Source: Georgenia sp. EYE_87 (GTDB lineage: Bacteria > Actinomycetota > Actinomycetes > Actinomycetales > Actinomycetaceae). Taken from it: DNA of 64,000 bases. The stretch is from positions 496,001 through 560,000 of the forward strand of contig NZ_JAHXNL010000001.1 of NCBI RefSeq assembly GCF_023148685.1. Direction: 5' to 3'. Below are positions 9,425 to 20,685 of the stretch, piece by piece (position 1 is the first letter of the stretch; every line of letters starts with the position of its first letter). Both the position numbers and the translations under genes were made by a program. Below the pieces are notes generated by a model. That model did not search any database, was not told the origin of the DNA, and worked only from the letters and a program-made list of their open reading frames with translations.

Positions 9425-10147
9425 ATGGCCCGCAAGAAGAACGAGGGCGCGAGCGACTCCGCCGCCCCCACGGAGAAGAAGCAGCGCTGGTACCACAACC
9501 TCCGGGACGCCTACCGGCTCACGCGGCAGGTCAACCCGTCGGTCACCTGGCTGCTGATCGGTGTCTTCGTCCTGGTCATGGGCGTCTCGCTCGCGATCGG
9601 CTTCGTCTGGGGCCACCCGGTCTACATGGCGTTCTTCGGCCTGCTGCTGGCGCTGATGCTCATGATGGTGGTGCTGGCCACGCAGACCCGGAAGGCCAGC
9701 TACTCCCAGATCGACGGGCGCCCCGGCGCCGCCGGGGCGGTGCTCGGCCAGATCCGCCGTGGCTGGAACATCGAGGAGCAGCCTGTCGCGGTCAACCCGC
9801 GTCATCAGGACCTGGTCTACCGCATGGTCGGCCGGCCCGGCATCGTGCTCGTCTCGGAGGGCCCCTCCCACCGCGTGACGCGCATGCTCGAGGACGAGCG
9901 GAGGAAGGTCTCCCGGGTGGCGCCGAACGTCCCCGTCCACCTGGTGCAGTACGGCAACGAGAGCGGTCAGGTGCCCATCGGCAAGCTCACCAAGACGGTG
10001 CAGGGCTTCAAGAAGACGCTCACGACCGCGGAGGTGGCACAGGTGGCCCGGCGTCTCCAGGCGCTCGGCAGCACCAAGATGCCCATCCCGAAGGGCGTCG
10101 ACCCGATGAAGGCCAGGCCCGACCGCAAGGGCATGCGCGGCCGCTGA
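9425..10147 (+). CDS. DUF4191 family membrane protein
   Basis: Conserved actinobacterial protein of unknown function, homologous in position and features to Rv2219 downstream of lipA. Residues 1-35 are charged and cytosolic, two adjacent transmembrane helices follow (about 40-62 and 66-85), then a basic cytosolic domain of about 150 aa with GQIRRGWNIEEQPVAVNPRHQDLVYR. ATG 9425 is chosen because the -10 box TATCCT (9411-9416) ends 8 nt upstream; no RBS is visible, so translation is probably leaderless. 240 aa. Convergent with the RDD gene, with a shared hairpin between them. Confidence 0.88.
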   Translation: MARKKNEGASDSAAPTEKKQRWYHNLRDAYRLTRQVNPSVTWLLIGVFVLVMGVSLAIGFVWGHPVYMAFFGLLLALMLMMVVLATQTRKASYSQIDGRPGAAGAVLGQIRRGWNIEEQPVAVNPRHQDLVYRMVGRPGIVLVSEGPSHRVTRMLEDERRKVSRVAPNVPVHLVQYGNESGQVPIGKLTKTVQGFKKTLTTAEVAQVARRLQALGSTKMPIPKGVDPMKARPDRKGMRGR

Positions 10148-10239
10148 CCCCTGGCCCCGTCCCGCTCTCCTCTCGAGACGGATGGATCGGGTGCTCGTCG
10201 CAACGCCTGGGACCGCCCGTCATCTCCTCGTCGGGACGT

Positions 10240-10278
10240 CAGCTGCTCGCCGGACCGTCAGGTCCTGGCGAGCAGCTG
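10240..10278. terminator. Strong hairpin between convergent DUF4191 and RDD genes
   Basis: Outer arms CAGCTGCTCGCC (10240-10251) and GGCGAGCAGCTG (10267-10278), inner arms GGACC/GGTCC with one bulged T, loop GTCA. It lies about 90 nt from each gene end and can serve both directions. Confidence 0.7.
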
Positions 10279-10311
10279 TGTCTGTGCGTGGCCGTACAGC
10301 GGCGAGCTCGT

Positions 10312-10362
10312 GACGTGTCACCGAGCCCTTCGACGTGACACCGTGCCTTCGACGTGTCAGCG
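10312..10362. repeat. Imperfect tandem repeat of a GACGTGTCA-containing unit
   Basis: Two and a half units in tandem: GACGTGTCACCGAGCCCTTC (10312-10331), GACGTGACACCGTGCCTTC (10332-10350) and GACGTGTCAGCG (10351-10362), period 19-20 nt. It sits 14 nt beyond the stop codon of the RDD gene, in the convergent intergenic region. The regular spacing of about two helical turns would suit a DNA-binding protein, but no regulator is identified. Confidence 0.6.
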
Positions 10363-10375
10363 CGGCGGTGGCAGG

Positions 10376-10732
10376 TCAGCGGATGCGGGTGACGACCGTG
10401 CCGGCGGCGACGTCGTGCAGGCCCCGGCCGTCCTTCCCCCACACGACGGCGGGGATCACCAGGCACAGCAGGACGGTGCGCACCAGCGCACGGACCGGCC
10501 CGGCCGGGCCGCGGCCGGCGGTGCGGATCGCCAAGCCCAAGATCACGTGGCCGACGGTGGCGCTGAGGGTGGCGACCATGAGCCAGGTCGTCAGCGCGAA
10601 GATGCCCAGGGTGGCCAGCTCGTGGTAGCCGAAGAAGCCCGCGCTGATCGCCGACGCGAGCGCCCAGTCGATGAGGAGGGCGACGATGCGGCGCCCCAGG
10701 CCGGCGACGGGCGGGAACTGAGGATCGGGCAC
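10376..10732 (-). CDS. RDD family membrane protein
   Basis: Small polytopic membrane protein with the RDD signature (RRIVALLIDWALASAI: Arg followed by an Asp in the first helix) and three to four predicted transmembrane helices over about 118 aa. Function unknown. The position next to DUF4191 and glnA matches Rv2219A of M. tuberculosis. Two consecutive GTG codons could start the protein; the second, at 10732, lies 6 nt after the -10 box TACCCT (complement of 10739-10744), so I prefer it. Divergent from glnA. Confidence 0.85.
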   Translation of the reverse strand: MPDPQFPPVAGLGRRIVALLIDWALASAISAGFFGYHELATLGIFALTTWLMVATLSATVGHVILGLAIRTAGRGPAGPVRALVRTVLLCLVIPAVVWGKDGRGLHDVAAGTVVTRIR

Positions 10733-10820
10733 CACTGCAGGGTATCCGGGCGCCGGCGGCCGCCCCGCTCACGCGGGCGGGCGGGCGGGTGTGACGAGCG
10801 CCATCGTCACGCCGCCCCGC

Positions 10821-10858
10821 GTAACATGCCGGACACATTCAGGTGACACACGAGAAAC
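10821..10858 (+). promoter_or_regulatory. GlnR-type operator upstream of glnA
   Basis: Four half-sites at exact 11-nt intervals: GTAAC (10821), GACAC (10832), GTGAC (10843) and GAAAC (10854). This matches the actinobacterial GlnR box gTnAC-n6-GaAAC-n6-GtnAC-n6-GaAAC, with one changed base (C for A) in the second half-site. The box ends 10 nt before the -10 TAGTTT at 10869-10874, so it covers the -35 region of the glnA promoter, as expected for nitrogen-responsive activation. Confidence 0.75.
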
Positions 10859-10868
10859 TGCCGAAGGC

Positions 10869-10874
10869 TAGTTT
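10869..10874 (+). promoter_or_regulatory. -10 box of the glnA promoter
   Basis: TAGTTT follows the GlnR box by 10 nt and precedes the glnA ATG by 69 nt, leaving a leader that contains the CAAGGAG ribosome binding site. Confidence 0.5.
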
Positions 10875-10943
10875 CGGAACCGTTCCCCGGGATCGACGAT
10901 CGCGGCCACTCCCCCAGAGCCCTACCCCTCAAGGAGCCAACGG

Positions 10944-12368
<1,425 letters not shown>

Positions 12369-12384
12369 CGGGTCGTTGAGCTGA

Positions 12385-12426
12385 ACGGCCGGGGGCCGGT
12401 GCCGGAAGGCGCCGGCCCCCGGCCGT
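12385..12426. terminator. Terminator hairpin after glnA
   Basis: 19-bp stem between 12385-12403 and 12408-12426, one G-T wobble, closed by a GGAA tetraloop (GNRA class). It starts 17 nt after the glnA stop codon. Confidence 0.8.
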
Positions 12427-12430
12427 CTCT

Positions 12431-12526
12431 GCGGGGGCGCCGTCGGGGGGGCCGGGGGGGGGCCGGGCGCGGGCCCCCCCCCCCCCCCGCCCCCCCCCCG
12501 GGCCGGCGCGGCGGGGGCGCCGTCGG
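12431..12526. repeat. G/C homopolymer tract bounded by a 16-bp direct repeat
   Basis: GCGGGGGCGCCGTCGG occurs at 12431-12446 and again at 12511-12526. Between the copies are long G and C runs, including about 15 consecutive C (12474-12488) and another 10 C soon after. The remaining gap from glnA to the ABC transporter (12527-12724) holds no gene that I can support. The tract may be a slippage-prone duplication or an assembly/consensus artefact; base-level accuracy here should be distrusted. Confidence 0.6.
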
Positions 12527-12655
12527 CGCGCGGTGGAGGCGCCGGTCCGACGCCTGCCGCCTCCACGGCGCGCCACTCGGACGACGGCGGACCGGCCGCG
12601 CGGCGCCCGACGCTCTCGACGGGACGGACACTGTGCGCGACGACACAGCACCATC

Positions 12656-12669
12656 TGCATAGTCATGCA
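12656..12669. promoter_or_regulatory. Candidate operator/promoter region of the ABC transporter operon
   Basis: An AT-rich island in otherwise GC-rich DNA contains the inverted repeat TGCAT-AGTC-ATGCA. It is followed by a TATATC-like -10 element near 12679, about 40 nt before the binding-protein start. It could be a transcription-factor site; no regulator is encoded next to it. Confidence 0.4.
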
Positions 12670-12724
12670 TTCTGATGGATATATCGTGGTCCGGTCCCCG
12701 TCGAGAACGTCCCCGGAGCCCGCC

Positions 12725-13642
12725 ATGCGTCGCCGCCTGCCCGCCCTGCCCCTCCTCGCCGTCGCCAGCACCCTCGTGCTCGGCGCGTGCACCAACGCCT
12801 CCGAGGCGTCCGCGCCCGAGGCCGGGCAGACCGCGGCGGCCGCCGTGCCCAGCTACGACGTCTCCGCCGTCGAGAAGGTCGACGAGATCGCCGCGATGCT
12901 CCCCGCGGACTTCGACGGGACGCTGACGGTCGGCGACAACCTCCAGTACGCACCCGCGGAGTTCCTCGGCGGACCGGACGGCCAGACCCCGACCGGCTAC
13001 GACGTCGACCTCGCCGAGGCGCTCGGGCGCGTGCTCGGCGCCGAGGTGGAGGTCAAGCACGCCGAGTTCGCCTCGATCATCCCGGCGATCGGCACGCAGT
13101 ACGAGGCGGGCATCGCCTCGATCTCCATCAACGCCGAGCGGCTCGAGCAGGTCAACATGATCGCCTACATCTCCGCCGGCTCGACCTTCTCCGTCCAGGC
13201 GGGCAACCCCCGGGACCTGGACCCCGCCGACCTGTGCGGCACCACCATGGGCGTGCAGACCGGCACCATCCAGGACGAGGACGCCGACGCGCTCTCGGCG
13301 GCGTGCACCGACGCCGGGTCCGAACCCGTCGAGGTGCTGCGCTACAGCTCGCAGGCCGACGTCACCACCAACCTCGTCGGCGGGAAGATCGACGTGATGT
13401 ACGCCGACTCCCCGGTGGGCCAGTACGCCGCGCTCCAGACCGGCGGGCAGGTCGAGCAGCTCGGAGACGTCACCGACGCGGCCCCGCAGGGCATCGCCGT
13501 CGCCAAGGACGACGCCGAGCTCACCGCCGCCCTCCAGGCCGCGATGCAGCGCCTCATGGACGAGGGTGTCTGGACCGACATCCTCGACACCTGGGGCGTC
13601 AGCGGCGCGCTGGAGACCGCCGAGCTGAACCCGGCGGTCTGA
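12725..13642 (+). CDS. ABC transporter substrate-binding lipoprotein (polar amino-acid type)
   Basis: Periplasmic-binding-protein family 3 (SBP_bac_3) lipoprotein that delivers solute to the downstream permease. Signal sequence with lipobox LVLGAC, so Cys22 should be lipidated. The mature part contains [26 protein letters not shown] and the GVQTGTIQ hinge segment, all typical of glutamine/glutamate/cystine-type binding proteins. 305 aa. ATG 12725 begins a clean signal peptide; the longer upstream frame is discarded. The permease starts 2 nt after this stop. The neighbouring glnA suggests, but does not prove, an amino-acid substrate. Confidence 0.85.
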   Translation: MRRRLPALPLLAVASTLVLGACTNASEASAPEAGQTAAAAVPSYDVSAVEKVDEIAAMLPADFDGTLTVGDNLQYAPAEFLGGPDGQTPTGYDVDLAEALGRVLGAEVEVKHAEFASIIPAIGTQYEAGIASISINAERLEQVNMIAYISAGSTFSVQAGNPRDLDPADLCGTTMGVQTGTIQDEDADALSAACTDAGSEPVEVLRYSSQADVTTNLVGGKIDVMYADSPVGQYAALQTGGQVEQLGDVTDAAPQGIAVAKDDAELTAALQAAMQRLMDEGVWTDILDTWGVSGALETAELNPAV

Positions 13643-13644
13643 GC

Positions 13645-14630
13645 GTGACCACCGGCACCGCCACCGCCGAGCGGACGGGCCAGAGCGCGCCCGACCTCAT
13701 CCGCGCCCACCCGGTCCGCCGGCCCGGCCGGGTGGTCTCTGCCGTCGTCGTCGCCGTCCTCGCGGCGATGGTGGTGAACACCCTCGTCACGAACCCGAAC
13801 TTCCGGTGGGACGTGGTCTGGCTCTACCTCCGCGACGTCAACGTCGTCCGGGGCGTGGGCTGGACGCTCCTGCTCACTGCCGGGTCGATGGTCGTCGCCG
13901 TGGCGCTCGCCATGACGCTGGCGATCATGCGCCGCTCGGACAACCCCGTGATGCGTTGGGTGTCCTGGATCTACATCTGGTTCTTCCGGGGTACCCCCGT
14001 GTACACGCAGCTGGTCTTCTGGGGCCTGCTCGGCGTGCTGTACCCGCGGCTGAGCCTGGGGATCCCGTTCGGGCCCGAGTTCGTCGTCCTCGACACCAAC
14101 GCCGTCTTCTCCGCGGCGTGGGCCGCCCTGATCGGCCTGGCCCTGAACGAGGCGGCGTACCTGTCGGAGATCTTCCGCTCCGGGCTCGGCGGCGTGGACC
14201 CCGGCCAGGCGGAGGCGGCACGCGCGCTCGGCATGAACGAGTCCGCCATCCTGCGCCGCGTGGTGCTCCCCCAGGCCATGCGCGTCATCGTGCCGCCGAC
14301 CGGCAACGAGACGATCTCCATGCTCAAGACCACCTCGCTCGTCCTGGCGGTGCCCTTCACGCTCGACCTCACCTTCGCCACCAACGCCATCGGCAACCGG
14401 ATCTTCCTGCCGATCCCGCTGCTCATGGTGGCCGCCATCTGGTACCTCGTGATCACCTCGGTGCTCATGGTCGGCCAGCACTACCTCGAGCTGTACTACG
14501 GCCGCGGGTTCGACGGCGCCGCCGCCTCCGGCCGTGGTCCGGCAGGCGGGCGCAGGGCGCTCGGGCGCAGGCAGCAGGCCGTCCTCGCCGCCGGCACCAC
14601 CAACGACGACCCCTTCCTGGAGTACACGCC

Positions 14631-14634
<4 letters not shown>
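13645..14634 (+). CDS. Amino-acid ABC transporter permease (HisM/GlnP type)
   Basis: Membrane subunit of a polar amino-acid importer. An N-terminal cytosolic extension is followed by about six transmembrane helices and the cytoplasmic EAA loop [22 protein letters not shown], which contacts the ATPase. 329 aa, GTG start two bases after the binding-protein stop. The C-terminal 40 residues are a hydrophilic Gly/Arg-rich tail. The stop codon overlaps the ATG of the ATPase gene (ATGA), indicating translational coupling. Only one permease is present, so it is expected to act as a homodimer. Confidence 0.88.
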
Positions 14635-15461
<827 letters not shown>

Positions 15462-15573
15462 GCGGTTTCACCCGGGTATCGGTCTGGTCAGGAGCCCCGA
15501 TCGACCGCACCATGGCCTGACGAGGCGCGCGCCGCCCGGGCGTGCATTCCCGCAACGACGCGAGGGGAATCCC

Positions 15574-17628
15574 ATGAGCCTGACCACGCCGCAACGTCGG
15601 CTCCTGCCGCTCCTGCCCGCCCACCCCGGCGGGAGGTCGGCGATGACCTGCCGGTACCGCTGCGGGAACGCCTGCTTCCACGACGCACCCAACACCTCGT
15701 CGAACGAGTACTTCGGCGACGTCATGGCGCAGGTGGTGTCCCGGCGCACCGTGCTGCAGGCCGGCGCGGTCCTCGGCCTCGTGGGCGCCGTCGGCACGAG
15801 CACCGGAGCCCCCGCCACGGCGGCCCACCCGGTGGGCGACGGCGCGCCGGGCCTGAAGTTCAGCCCCGTGGCGCCCAACACCACCGACGCCGTCGTCGTG
15901 CCGCCGGGCTACCTGCACGAGGTCGTGCTGCGCTGGGGCGACCCCCTCTTCAAGGACGGGCCCGAGTTCGACCCGATGTACCAGTCGGCCGAGGCCCAGG
16001 AGCGCCAGTTCGGCTACAACTGCGACTACCTCGGGCTGCTCCCGCGGAGCGGCCGCGGCAACTTCCTGCTCGTGGCGAACCACGAGTACACCAACGAGGA
16101 GATCATGTTCCCGGGCTACGACCCCGAGAACCCCACCCGCGAGCAGGTCGAGGTCGCCTGGGCGGCGCACAGCCTGAGCGTCGTCGCGCTGACGGCGGAG
16201 CGCCGCGGGCGGCGCTCCGGCGGCCTCGACGCCGTCGTGGGCCACCGGCTGAACCGCCGCTTCACCATGCGCTCGGAGTTCGAGCTGTCCGGGCCGGCCG
16301 CCGGGGACGACCTCGTGAGCACCAAGGACGACCCCGAGGGCCGCACCGTCCTGGGCACCCTGAACAACTGCGCCGGCGGCCTGACGCCCTGGGACACGTG
16401 GCTGACCGGCGAGGAGAACTTCCACCAGTACTTCGCCAACGCCGGGACCGTCACCGACACGGTGGCCGCGGAGCGCCTGCGCCGCTACGGGGTGACCGAG
16501 GGGCCCAGCGACCGGAAGTGGGAGCTCTACGACGACCGCTTCGACGTGGCGGCCCAGCCCAACGAGCCCAACCGGTTCGGCTGGGTCTGCGAGATCGACC
16601 CGTTCGACCCGGACTCCACGCCGCGCAAGCGCACGGCGCTGGGCCGCTTCAAGCACGAGGGGGCCACGATCCGCCTCACCCCGGACGGCCGAGCCGCGGC
16701 GTACATGGGCGACGACGAGCGGTTCGACTACGTCTACAAGTTCGTCTCGCGCGACGAGTACCGCAAGGGCGACCACGAGCACAACGCCACGCTGCTGGAC
16801 AACGGCACCCTCTATGTGGCCCGCTTCACGGGCGACTCCCCGGGCGAGATCACGGGTACCGGCGCGCTGCCCGCCGACGGCGAGTTCGACGGTTCCGGCG
16901 AGTGGATCCCGCTCGCGACCTCCGCCGACGGCGAGGCGGAGTCCCACGTCGAGGGCATGTCCGGCGTCGAGGTGCTGGTGTTCACGCGCCTGGCGGGCGA
17001 CGCCGTCGGCGCCACCAAGATGGACCGGCCGGAGGACGTCGAGCCCCACCCGCAGACCGGCCGGGTGTACATGGCCCTGACCAACAACACCAACCGCGGG
17101 CTGGCGGGGTACGCCGGACCGGACGAGGCCAACCCGCGCACGGAGAACAAGCACGGGCACGTCATCGAGCTGCGCGAGAGCGGCGACGACGCCGCGTCCA
17201 CCACGTTCGCCTGGCGGATCCTGCTCGTGTGCGGCGACCCGGAGGACCCGAGCACGTACTTCGACGGGTACGACAAGAGCCAGGTCTCCCCCATCTCGTG
17301 CCCGGACAACGTCACGTTCGACAGCCACGGCAACCTGTGGATCGCGACCGACGGCAACGCCCTCGGCTCCAACGACGGCCTCTTCGGCGTCGCGCTGGAG
17401 GGCGAGCACCGCGGCCAGGTCAAGCAGTTTCTCACCGTCCCGGTCGGCGCGGAGACCTGCGGGCCCTGGGTGGAGGACCACCGGGTGCTGGTCCACGTCC
17501 AGCACCCGGGCGAGGCCGACGGGTCCACCTTCGAGCACCCGGTCTCGCACTGGCCCGACGGCGGGGTCCCCCGGCCGTCGCTCGTCGTGGCGTGGCGGGC
17601 GGACGGGAGGGAGATCGGCAGCGCCTGA
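15574..17628 (+). CDS. phoX: PhoX-type alkaline phosphatase (DUF839), Tat-exported
   Basis: Secreted calcium/iron-dependent phosphatase family, expected to release phosphate from organic esters outside the cell. The 684-aa protein carries a twin-arginine signal (SRRTVLQAGAVLGLVGAVG, Arg57-Arg58) after an unusually long 56-residue n-region containing three Cys (CRYRCGNAC). DUF839 segments follow, including NCAGGLTPWDTWLTGEEN, RFGWVCEIDPFDP and the late ISCPDNVTFDSHGNLWIATDG. ATG 15574 has GAGGGGAA upstream; the longer open frame crosses the upstream intergenic region. Convergent with glnE, separated by only 2 nt. Confidence 0.88.
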   Translation: MSLTTPQRRLLPLLPAHPGGRSAMTCRYRCGNACFHDAPNTSSNEYFGDVMAQVVSRRTVLQAGAVLGLVGAVGTSTGAPATAAHPVGDGAPGLKFSPVAPNTTDAVVVPPGYLHEVVLRWGDPLFKDGPEFDPMYQSAEAQERQFGYNCDYLGLLPRSGRGNFLLVANHEYTNEEIMFPGYDPENPTREQVEVAWAAHSLSVVALTAERRGRRSGGLDAVVGHRLNRRFTMRSEFELSGPAAGDDLVSTKDDPEGRTVLGTLNNCAGGLTPWDTWLTGEENFHQYFANAGTVTDTVAAERLRRYGVTEGPSDRKWELYDDRFDVAAQPNEPNRFGWVCEIDPFDPDSTPRKRTALGRFKHEGATIRLTPDGRAAAYMGDDERFDYVYKFVSRDEYRKGDHEHNATLLDNGTLYVARFTGDSPGEITGTGALPADGEFDGSGEWIPLATSADGEAESHVEGMSGVEVLVFTRLAGDAVGATKMDRPEDVEPHPQTGRVYMALTNNTNRGLAGYAGPDEANPRTENKHGHVIELRESGDDAASTTFAWRILLVCGDPEDPSTYFDGYDKSQVSPISCPDNVTFDSHGNLWIATDGNALGSNDGLFGVALEGEHRGQVKQFLTVPVGAETCGPWVEDHRVLVHVQHPGEADGSTFEHPVSHWPDGGVPRPSLVVAWRADGREIGSA

Positions 17629-17630
17629 CC

Positions 17631-20600
17631 TCAGTCGTAGAAGAGCTCCTCGACCACGGCGCGGGCCCGCCGCGACGTGCGCAGCCAGTGCTCCTCCAGG
17701 TCGAGACGCCTGCCCGGCTCGAGGCCGAGGAGCCGCGCGACCACCTCCAGCTCCGACGGCTCGTGCGGCAGCACGTCGGCACGCTGCCCGGTGGCGCGCC
17801 CGGTGCCGAGCACGATCGCGTCGCGCAGGCGGGAGGCGAGCAGCCACGCCTCCTGGAGCCGACCGGCCGCGTCGGCCGGGACGATCCCGGCCTCGTGCAG
17901 AGCGCCGAGGGCGTCGAGCGTGCTGGTGGTCCGCAGCTCCGGCACGTCGCCGGCGTGACGGAGCTGGAGCAGCTGCACGGTCCACTCGACGTCGCTGAGC
18001 CCGCCGCGCCCGAGCTTGAGGTGACGGTTCGGCGGCACCCCGCGGGGCATGCGCTCGGACTCCACGCGGGCCTTGATCCGGCGAAGCTCGCGGACCTCGG
18101 CCTCGGCGAGCCCGCCGCGGGGGTGGCGCAGCGGGTCCACGAGCGCCTCGAAGCGCCGGCCGAGCTCGACGTCGCCGGCCACCGGGCGGGCCCGCAGCAG
18201 CGACTGACGTTCCCAGGGCTCCACCCACCGCTCGTAGTACTCCGCGTACGCGGCCAGGGTCCGGGTCAGCGGGCCGTTGCGCCCCTCCGGCCGCAGGTCC
18301 GCGTCGACCTCGAGCGGCGGCTCGGCGCCGGTCTGCCCCAGCAGCTGCCGCACGCCCGTGGCCACCGCCACGGCCGTGCGGGTCGCCAGCTCCGGGTCCG
18401 CGCCCGGGAGCGGCTCGTGGACGAACAGCACGTCCGCGTCGGAGGCGTACCCCATCTCCCGGCCCCCGAGCCGGCCCATCGCGACCACGAGGTAGCGCGA
18501 GGGCGCCTCGTCCAGGCCGGCGTCCGCCAGCGCCTGGTCCACCGCCACGCGCAGGGCGCCCCGGACGGCGATGTCGGCGGCGTTGGTGATCATCAGGACG
18601 GAGCGGGTGTGGTCGCCGAGCCCGAGAACGTCGCCGATGGCCGCGCGCAGGAGCCCGCGGCGGCGGAGGTAGCGCGCGGCCATCACCCGCCCGACCGGGT
18701 CCGTGCGCCGGTCCTGCAGGGCGGCGAGCTCGGCCGCCAGGGCCTCGACCGTGCGCGGCGCCAGCTCTTCGTCGTCGTCGAGCCACGCCACGGCCTCGGG
18801 CAGCCGGGCGAGCGCGTCCGCCACGTAGCGGCTGGTCGAGAGCAGCCGTGCGAGCCGGCGCGCGGCGCCCCCGGAGTCGCGCAACAGCTTGAGGTACCAG
18901 TGCGTGGTCCCCATGGTCTCCGAGAGCTTGCGGAAGGCCAGGAGCCCGTAGTCCGGCAGGGGACCCTGGGCGAACCAGCCCAGCATGACCGGCAGGAGGT
19001 GGCGCTGGATCGCCGCCGACCGGGAGATCCCCTCGGTCAGCGCCGCGATGTGGCGGATGGCGCCGTCGGGGTCGTGGTACCCGATGGCCGAGAGCCGGGC
19101 CCGCGCCGCCGCCGGCGCGAGGGAGACGTCGTCCGCGCTCAGGCGCGCGGTGGCGGGCAGCAGCGGGCGGTAGAAGATCTCCTCGTGCAGGTGGCGGACC
19201 TCCCGGCGCACCTGCCGCAGCCGCTGCTCGAGGGTGGCGGCCCCGTCCACCCCGTCCACGCCCATGCCGCGGCCGAGGCGGCGCAGGTCCTCCTCGGCCG
19301 TGGGCACGACGTGCGTGCGCCGCAGCTTGTGCAGCTGCATGCGGTGCTCGAGCACCCGCAGGAACCGGTAGTGCCGGTCCAGCAGCGCGGCGTCGTCACG
19401 GGCGACGTACCCGCGCCCGGCCAGCTGGGCGAGCCCCTCGAGCGTGGTGCCCGACCGGATCGTGTCGTCCGTGCGGCCGTGGACGAGCTGGAGGAGCTGG
19501 ACGGTGAACTCGACGTCGCGCAGCCCGCCCCGGCCGAGCTTGAGCTGACGGTCCGCCTCCGCCGCGGGCATGTTCTCCTCCACCCGGCGGCGCATCGCCT
19601 GGGAGTCCTCGACGAAGTTCTCCCGCTCGACGGCGGTCCACACCATCGGGGCCAGCGCTTCGCAGTACTGCCGCCCCAGCGCGAGGTCCCCGGCGACAGG
19701 CCGGGCCTTGAGCAGCGCCTGGAACTCCCACGTCTTGGCCCACCGCTCGTAGTAGGCGAGATGGGAGGCGAGCGTGCGCACGAGCGGCCCGTCCTTACCC
19801 TCGGGCCGCAGGTTCGCGTCGAGCGGCCACAGGGCCGGCTCGGGGCCGACGGCGGAGACCGCCCGGGCCAGCGCAGTGGCCAGCCTGGCGCCGAGCCGGA
19901 CCGCCTCGGGCTCAGGCAGGCCGTCGGCGGGCTCGACCACGTAGATCACGTCGACGTCGGAGATGTAGTTGAGCTCGCGGCCGCCCGTCTTGCCCATCCC
20001 GAGCACGGCCAGCCGCACACCGGTCGCGCCGCCGGGCAGGTCGGCGCGCACGACCGCGAGGGCGGCGTCGAGCGCCCCCGCCACGATGTCGGCGATGGAC
20101 GCGGCGACCTTGGGGAACGCGTCGAGCGGGTCGGGGCTGGTGAGGTCCGCGGCGGCGATCTCGAGGAGCCGACGGCGGTAGGTGCGCCGGAGCGTCGCGA
20201 CACCCTGCTCGCCCGTCATCGTCGCGACCGGCACCGCCGCGTCCGGGTCCGCGCCGACCGCGCGCAGGGCCCGCTCCCGCTCGTCCTCGGGCGCCAGGTC
20301 CAGCACCGGTCGTTCGCCCGGTCGCTCGGCGAGCAGCGCCACCGCGCCGGGCCGGGCCACCAGGGCGTCCCCCAGCGCGGCCGACGCCCCGAGGACGGCG
20401 AGGAGACGGCGGCGGCCCGGTGCGTCGTCGGAGAGGATCGCGGCCAGGTGGTGCTCGTACTCCGTGGCGGCGGCGGAGTCGGCCAGCCGCAGCAGGGTGA
20501 GCAGTGCGTGGTCCGGGTCGGCGACCCGCCCGAGCGCCTCCGGCAGGGGCGCGCCCCGGGCGTCCGCCGCGGCGAGGTAGGGCGCCAGCACCTCGGCGTC

Positions 20601-20678
20601 GAGGCGCTCGGCGGCCGTGGCCGGCTCGGCGAACCCGAGCCGGCGCAGGGTCGTGGTGCGCGAGACCGGCCGTGTCAT
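17631..20678 (-). CDS. glnE: Bifunctional glutamine synthetase adenylyltransferase/deadenylylase
   Basis: Modifies the GlnA tyrosine (Tyr402 here) in response to nitrogen status. Over 1015 aa it has two nucleotidyltransferase domains, each followed by a helical bundle: the N-terminal (deadenylylation) GxxD-type site near residue 238 ([13 protein letters not shown]) and the C-terminal (adenylylation) site near 741 ([15 protein letters not shown]). Each is followed by a [11 protein letters not shown]- or [11 protein letters not shown]-like motif and [13 protein letters not shown]/W. The ATG at 20678 lies 7 nt after the glnA2 stop, so glnA2-glnE form an operon. Confidence 0.95.
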   Translation of the reverse strand: MTRPVSRTTTLRRLGFAEPATAAERLDAEVLAPYLAAADARGAPLPEALGRVADPDHALLTLLRLADSAAATEYEHHLAAILSDDAPGRRRLLAVLGASAALGDALVARPGAVALLAERPGERPVLDLAPEDERERALRAVGADPDAAVPVATMTGEQGVATLRRTYRRRLLEIAAADLTSPDPLDAFPKVAASIADIVAGALDAALAVVRADLPGGATGVRLAVLGMGKTGGRELNYISDVDVIYVVEPADGLPEPEAVRLGARLATALARAVSAVGPEPALWPLDANLRPEGKDGPLVRTLASHLAYYERWAKTWEFQALLKARPVAGDLALGRQYCEALAPMVWTAVERENFVEDSQAMRRRVEENMPAAEADRQLKLGRGGLRDVEFTVQLLQLVHGRTDDTIRSGTTLEGLAQLAGRGYVARDDAALLDRHYRFLRVLEHRMQLHKLRRTHVVPTAEEDLRRLGRGMGVDGVDGAATLEQRLRQVRREVRHLHEEIFYRPLLPATARLSADDVSLAPAAARARLSAIGYHDPDGAIRHIAALTEGISRSAAIQRHLLPVMLGWFAQGPLPDYGLLAFRKLSETMGTTHWYLKLLRDSGGAARRLARLLSTSRYVADALARLPEAVAWLDDDEELAPRTVEALAAELAALQDRRTDPVGRVMAARYLRRRGLLRAAIGDVLGLGDHTRSVLMITNAADIAVRGALRVAVDQALADAGLDEAPSRYLVVAMGRLGGREMGYASDADVLFVHEPLPGADPELATRTAVAVATGVRQLLGQTGAEPPLEVDADLRPEGRNGPLTRTLAAYAEYYERWVEPWERQSLLRARPVAGDVELGRRFEALVDPLRHPRGGLAEAEVRELRRIKARVESERMPRGVPPNRHLKLGRGGLSDVEWTVQLLQLRHAGDVPELRTTSTLDALGALHEAGIVPADAAGRLQEAWLLASRLRDAIVLGTGRATGQRADVLPHEPSELEVVARLLGLEPGRRLDLEEHWLRTSRRARAVVEELFYD

Positions 20679-20685
20679 GGCGCCC

